Shown piece after piece: positions 4,584 through 6,501 of a stretch of 6,501 nt of DNA; position 1 is the first letter of the stretch; each line of letters starts with the position of its first letter. The position numbers were made by a program, and so were the translations under genes. The notes under the pieces were generated by a model that ran no database searches, was not told the DNA's origin, and worked only from the letters and a program-made list of their open reading frames with translations. This DNA comes from Phycisphaerae bacterium. Its GTDB lineage: Bacteria; Planctomycetota; Phycisphaerae; UBA1845. The DNA lies in the NCBI GenBank assembly GCA_029260195.1, contig JAJDDS010000666.1, positions 1 through 6,501 on the forward strand. Reading direction: 5' to 3'.

Positions 4584-5838
4584 AACAACCGTGCGCAACA
4601 AGATCATCAGCCGGATACGGCACATGGTGAAGAGCGCCATCATCAAGGACCGGCGCTTCCTGGATGACGAGCAGCTCATCCGATCCGAACAACTGGCTGT
4701 TCTGGAAGAGATCTTCAACGCCAATGTGCGCGACGCGGAGATCCAGGAACTCAGCAGCCATTTCGCGGCAATCCTGCAGGGCGATCACCCGTGTCATCTG
4801 GCCATCTGGGGCAAGACCGGAACCGGCAAGACGCTGACACTGAGTTTCTTCCTGAACCTGCTGGCCGAGATGGCCCGTGCAAAGAACGTGCCCATCCGGC
4901 ATGAGCAACTTGATCTTTCGACACCGAGGCCCTGTTTCCGTGCCCTGAACGATCTTGCATGCTTGCTGGGCGCCAGCAAGCGCTACAAGAAGGGCATATC
5001 ACTCGAGGAGCTGATGCTCCGGATCGAAGCCAAGCTGGCCGGTTATCGCGGCTACCTGATCCTGTTCATCGATGAAGTCGACAACGTCCGGCGGGACCGT
5101 GACACGTTTCTGACGTTTCTGGTGCGCCGGCTTCCGCAGCGCATCAACGCCAAGCTCGTTCTCGTGTTCGCGTCGAACCGGCTCAACTGGCCCGACCATC
5201 TGGATCCGCGCGTCAAGTCGTTTCTCAAGCTCAACGAGCTGATCTTCAAACCTTACGATGCTGTCGACCTCCAGCACATCCTGCGCATTCGCGTTGAAAA
5301 GGCACTGAGAACCGACAGCGTGGAGCGGGGGGTCATCGAGAAGATTGCGGCGATGGCCAGCCAGGACCACGGCGACGCCCGAAGGGCCGTAGCGCTCTTG
5401 GCCAAAAGTGCCTTCGTGGCGGAGAAGGCCGGAAGTCGAATTACCCTCGATCTGGTCGAGCGTGCTGCAACGGAGCTGGACCGGGACCGGTATCTCGCCC
5501 TGCTGCGGTCCGCGCCCACGCAGCTGCAGGCGGCCATGGCCGCAGTTATCGAAGCCACGCTCCGTTCCAACGGGACGCCCATTGGAACCGGTGAAGCCTA
5601 TGACGCCTACAAGCGGTTCTGTCGAGGGGTGGGGCTGCGGGGGATGACCGGGCGGGCTTTCGGAGACCTGCTCGCCGAGCTCGACATGTACTCGTTGATC
5701 CGTAGCCGGGTGCTCTCCCGCGGTCGCTACGGCCGCACGCGCGAGATCACGATTGATTTGCCTCAAGAACTCGTCGACAAGATCCATGGCGCCATCCCAC
5801 CGCACTCGCGAGCGCGAAAACACCAACTCGATTCATGA
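4576..5838 (+). CDS. Orc1/Cdc6 family replication initiator ATPase
   Basis: This 420-residue protein is a typical archaeal Orc1/Cdc6, which binds origin boxes, melts DNA and loads the MCM helicase. Seen in order: an N-terminal basic helix (about 7-30); the AAA+ domain with Walker A GKTGTGKT (79-86), Walker B LFIDEVD (163-169), sensor 1 at Asn201 in VFASNRLNW, an arginine-finger-type LDPRVKSFL (209-217) and sensor 2 GDARRAVALL (266-275); then a winged helix (about 305-395) with the family signature MTGRAFGDLLAELDMYSLIRSR and SRGRYGRTREI. All ATPase motifs are intact. Length is normal for the family. The start at 4576 has a perfect GGAGGTG ribosome binding site; the frame is open upstream but contains origin boxes and the TATA box. 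It faces away from the zinc-ribbon gene, with the candidate origin between them, as usual for initiator genes. No helicase or primase gene is in the window. Similar genes occur on archaeal chromosomes and plasmids; I do not assign a numbered symbol. Confidence 0.95.
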   Translation: METTTVRNKIISRIRHMVKSAIIKDRRFLDDEQLIRSEQLAVLEEIFNANVRDAEIQELSSHFAAILQGDHPCHLAIWGKTGTGKTLTLSFFLNLLAEMARAKNVPIRHEQLDLSTPRPCFRALNDLACLLGASKRYKKGISLEELMLRIEAKLAGYRGYLILFIDEVDNVRRDRDTFLTFLVRRLPQRINAKLVLVFASNRLNWPDHLDPRVKSFLKLNELIFKPYDAVDLQHILRIRVEKALRTDSVERGVIEKIAAMASQDHGDARRAVALLAKSAFVAEKAGSRITLDLVERAATELDRDRYLALLRSAPTQLQAAMAAVIEATLRSNGTPIGTGEAYDAYKRFCRGVGLRGMTGRAFGDLLAELDMYSLIRSRVLSRGRYGRTREITIDLPQELVDKIHGAIPPHSRARKHQLDS

Positions 5839-6068
5839 CTCGATCTCCTGTTTCGTGTTCTGGACGTAACGCCGGCGAGGGACCGATCCCTGCCTCTTGC
5901 ATTTCGCCTTGGTCATCGCCGGTACCGTTGTCCGACAGGATGAAAGTTCTTGCCCATGCTTGAGCGCTCAACATCTCCCGCGAGCACGCCGTCGGCGCAC
6001 ATCAGGTTCGCGAAACTTCCTCAATCTTTGTGCGTCCTGTCCCTTGCCACTTGCTCGGTGATCCCCGC
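5839..6068. other. Intergenic stretch between convergent genes, with nested hairpin
   Basis: No gene is supported here. CCGGCGA (5872-5878) pairs with TCGCCGG (5916-5922), and the partly overlapping AGGGA/TCCCT (5878-5882/5887-5891) forms a compact hairpin with loop CCGA. This could end transcription of orc1, but no T-rich tract follows. The rest shows nothing recognisable. Confidence 0.4.
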
Positions 6069-6449
6069 TCACGGCAGCTCTCGGATCGCGGGGAGCATCA
6101 ATAGCACGATCTGAATTAGGCTGAGCAGCGTGCCAAACGGCAGGTACCAAAGACCGGCCCCGGCGCAAAGTATCAATCCCCACCAAGCCCATGGAAGTCG
6201 CTGTAGGAAACAGGCTATCATCACGATCCAAGTGATGCCGAGCGCGACATGAATCAGCTTCATGAGAGTCGACCGGGGTTCGATCCCTACCGCGGAAACA
6301 AGCTTGGACCAAGGGCCAAGTTTTCCGGCGTATTGACCTGACTTGGGTGTTACGTATTCTCCGGTAACCAAAGCGTGACCGCCATCGAATGCAAGCCAGC
6401 CACCCTCGATGAACGCCAGAGTCATAACGATCCAGCCTAGCCAGTGCAT
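6069..6449 (-). CDS. Small four-helix membrane protein of unknown function
   Basis: The 126-residue protein has about four hydrophobic helices (near 3-21, 65-83, 86-103 and 106-122). Between the first two lies a hydrophilic block with regular glycine/proline motifs: FDGGHALVTGEYVTP, SGQYAGKLGPWSKL and VSAVGIEPRSTLMK. This block looks conserved rather than random, and the family feels familiar from bacteria, but I cannot name it. An ATG at 6449 is preferred; a GTG stands directly before it at 6452, and AAAGG lies eight bases before the ATG. No TATA box is seen in the 50 bp upstream. It converges on orc1 and shows no evident link to replication or integration, so it may belong to the host chromosome or to cargo. 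Confidence 0.75.
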   Translation of the reverse strand: MHWLGWIVMTLAFIEGGWLAFDGGHALVTGEYVTPKSGQYAGKLGPWSKLVSAVGIEPRSTLMKLIHVALGITWIVMIACFLQRLPWAWWGLILCAGAGLWYLPFGTLLSLIQIVLLMLPAIRELP

Positions 6450-6501
6450 CACTTGAGCCTTTCTGCGAATGGTTTCGTCACACGTCAGGATTGTAGTGAA
6501 G

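Noticed and set aside
1..6501. CRISPR array, insertion sequence ends or rRNA
   Set aside because: No regularly spaced repeats with unique spacers, no transposase gene with terminal repeats and no rRNA sequence were seen.

Overview
The window looks like a piece of an archaeal mobile element or small replicon, possibly with bacterial-type parts. The archaeal signals are an Orc1/Cdc6 initiator gene, four short inverted repeats beside it that resemble archaeal origin recognition boxes, TTTATATA-type TATA boxes at plausible distances from two genes, and strong GGAGGTG ribosome binding sites. The DNA is fairly GC-rich apart from one AT-rich patch beside the initiator gene. I cannot name the host. 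From memory, the integrase and helix-turn-helix pair looks more like modules of bacterial integrated elements, so a cross-domain mosaic is possible.

Left part (1-1621). No convincing gene lies in the first 376 bases. They hold an 11-bp direct repeat pair, a sequence that is clearly tRNA-derived in its 3' half (tRNA-Val(GAC)-like, lacking a D-arm), a hairpin and a perfect 11-bp tandem repeat over the integrase stop codon. A tyrosine recombinase gene (minus strand) follows directly. Together this reads as an attachment (att) region next to its integrase.

Middle part (1622-3847, minus strand). A possible second tRNA-like fold sits in the leader upstream of the integrase. Upstream of that is a small helix-turn-helix protein of excisionase type. 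It starts at or just after the stop codon of a 574-residue chimera, in which a five-helix membrane domain is joined in frame to the C-terminal part of a B12-dependent ribonucleotide reductase (NrdJ). The NrdJ part lacks the segment with the catalytic cysteines. A TATA box sits about 25 bp before the chimera start, which suggests a leaderless or short-leader transcript covering the chimera and the helix-turn-helix gene, perhaps reaching the integrase.

Origin part (3921-5838). A 94-residue zinc-ribbon protein (minus) and Orc1/Cdc6 (plus) are divergent around a compact candidate origin. One GTTCCACTGGAAC box lies left of an AT-rich, pyrimidine-biased stretch and three boxes lie right of it. One box is just downstream of the orc1 TATA box and one covers its start codon, so the initiator probably also controls its own expression.

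Right end (5839-6501). A 230-bp intergenic stretch with a nested hairpin separates orc1 from a convergent gene for a small four-helix membrane protein of unknown function.
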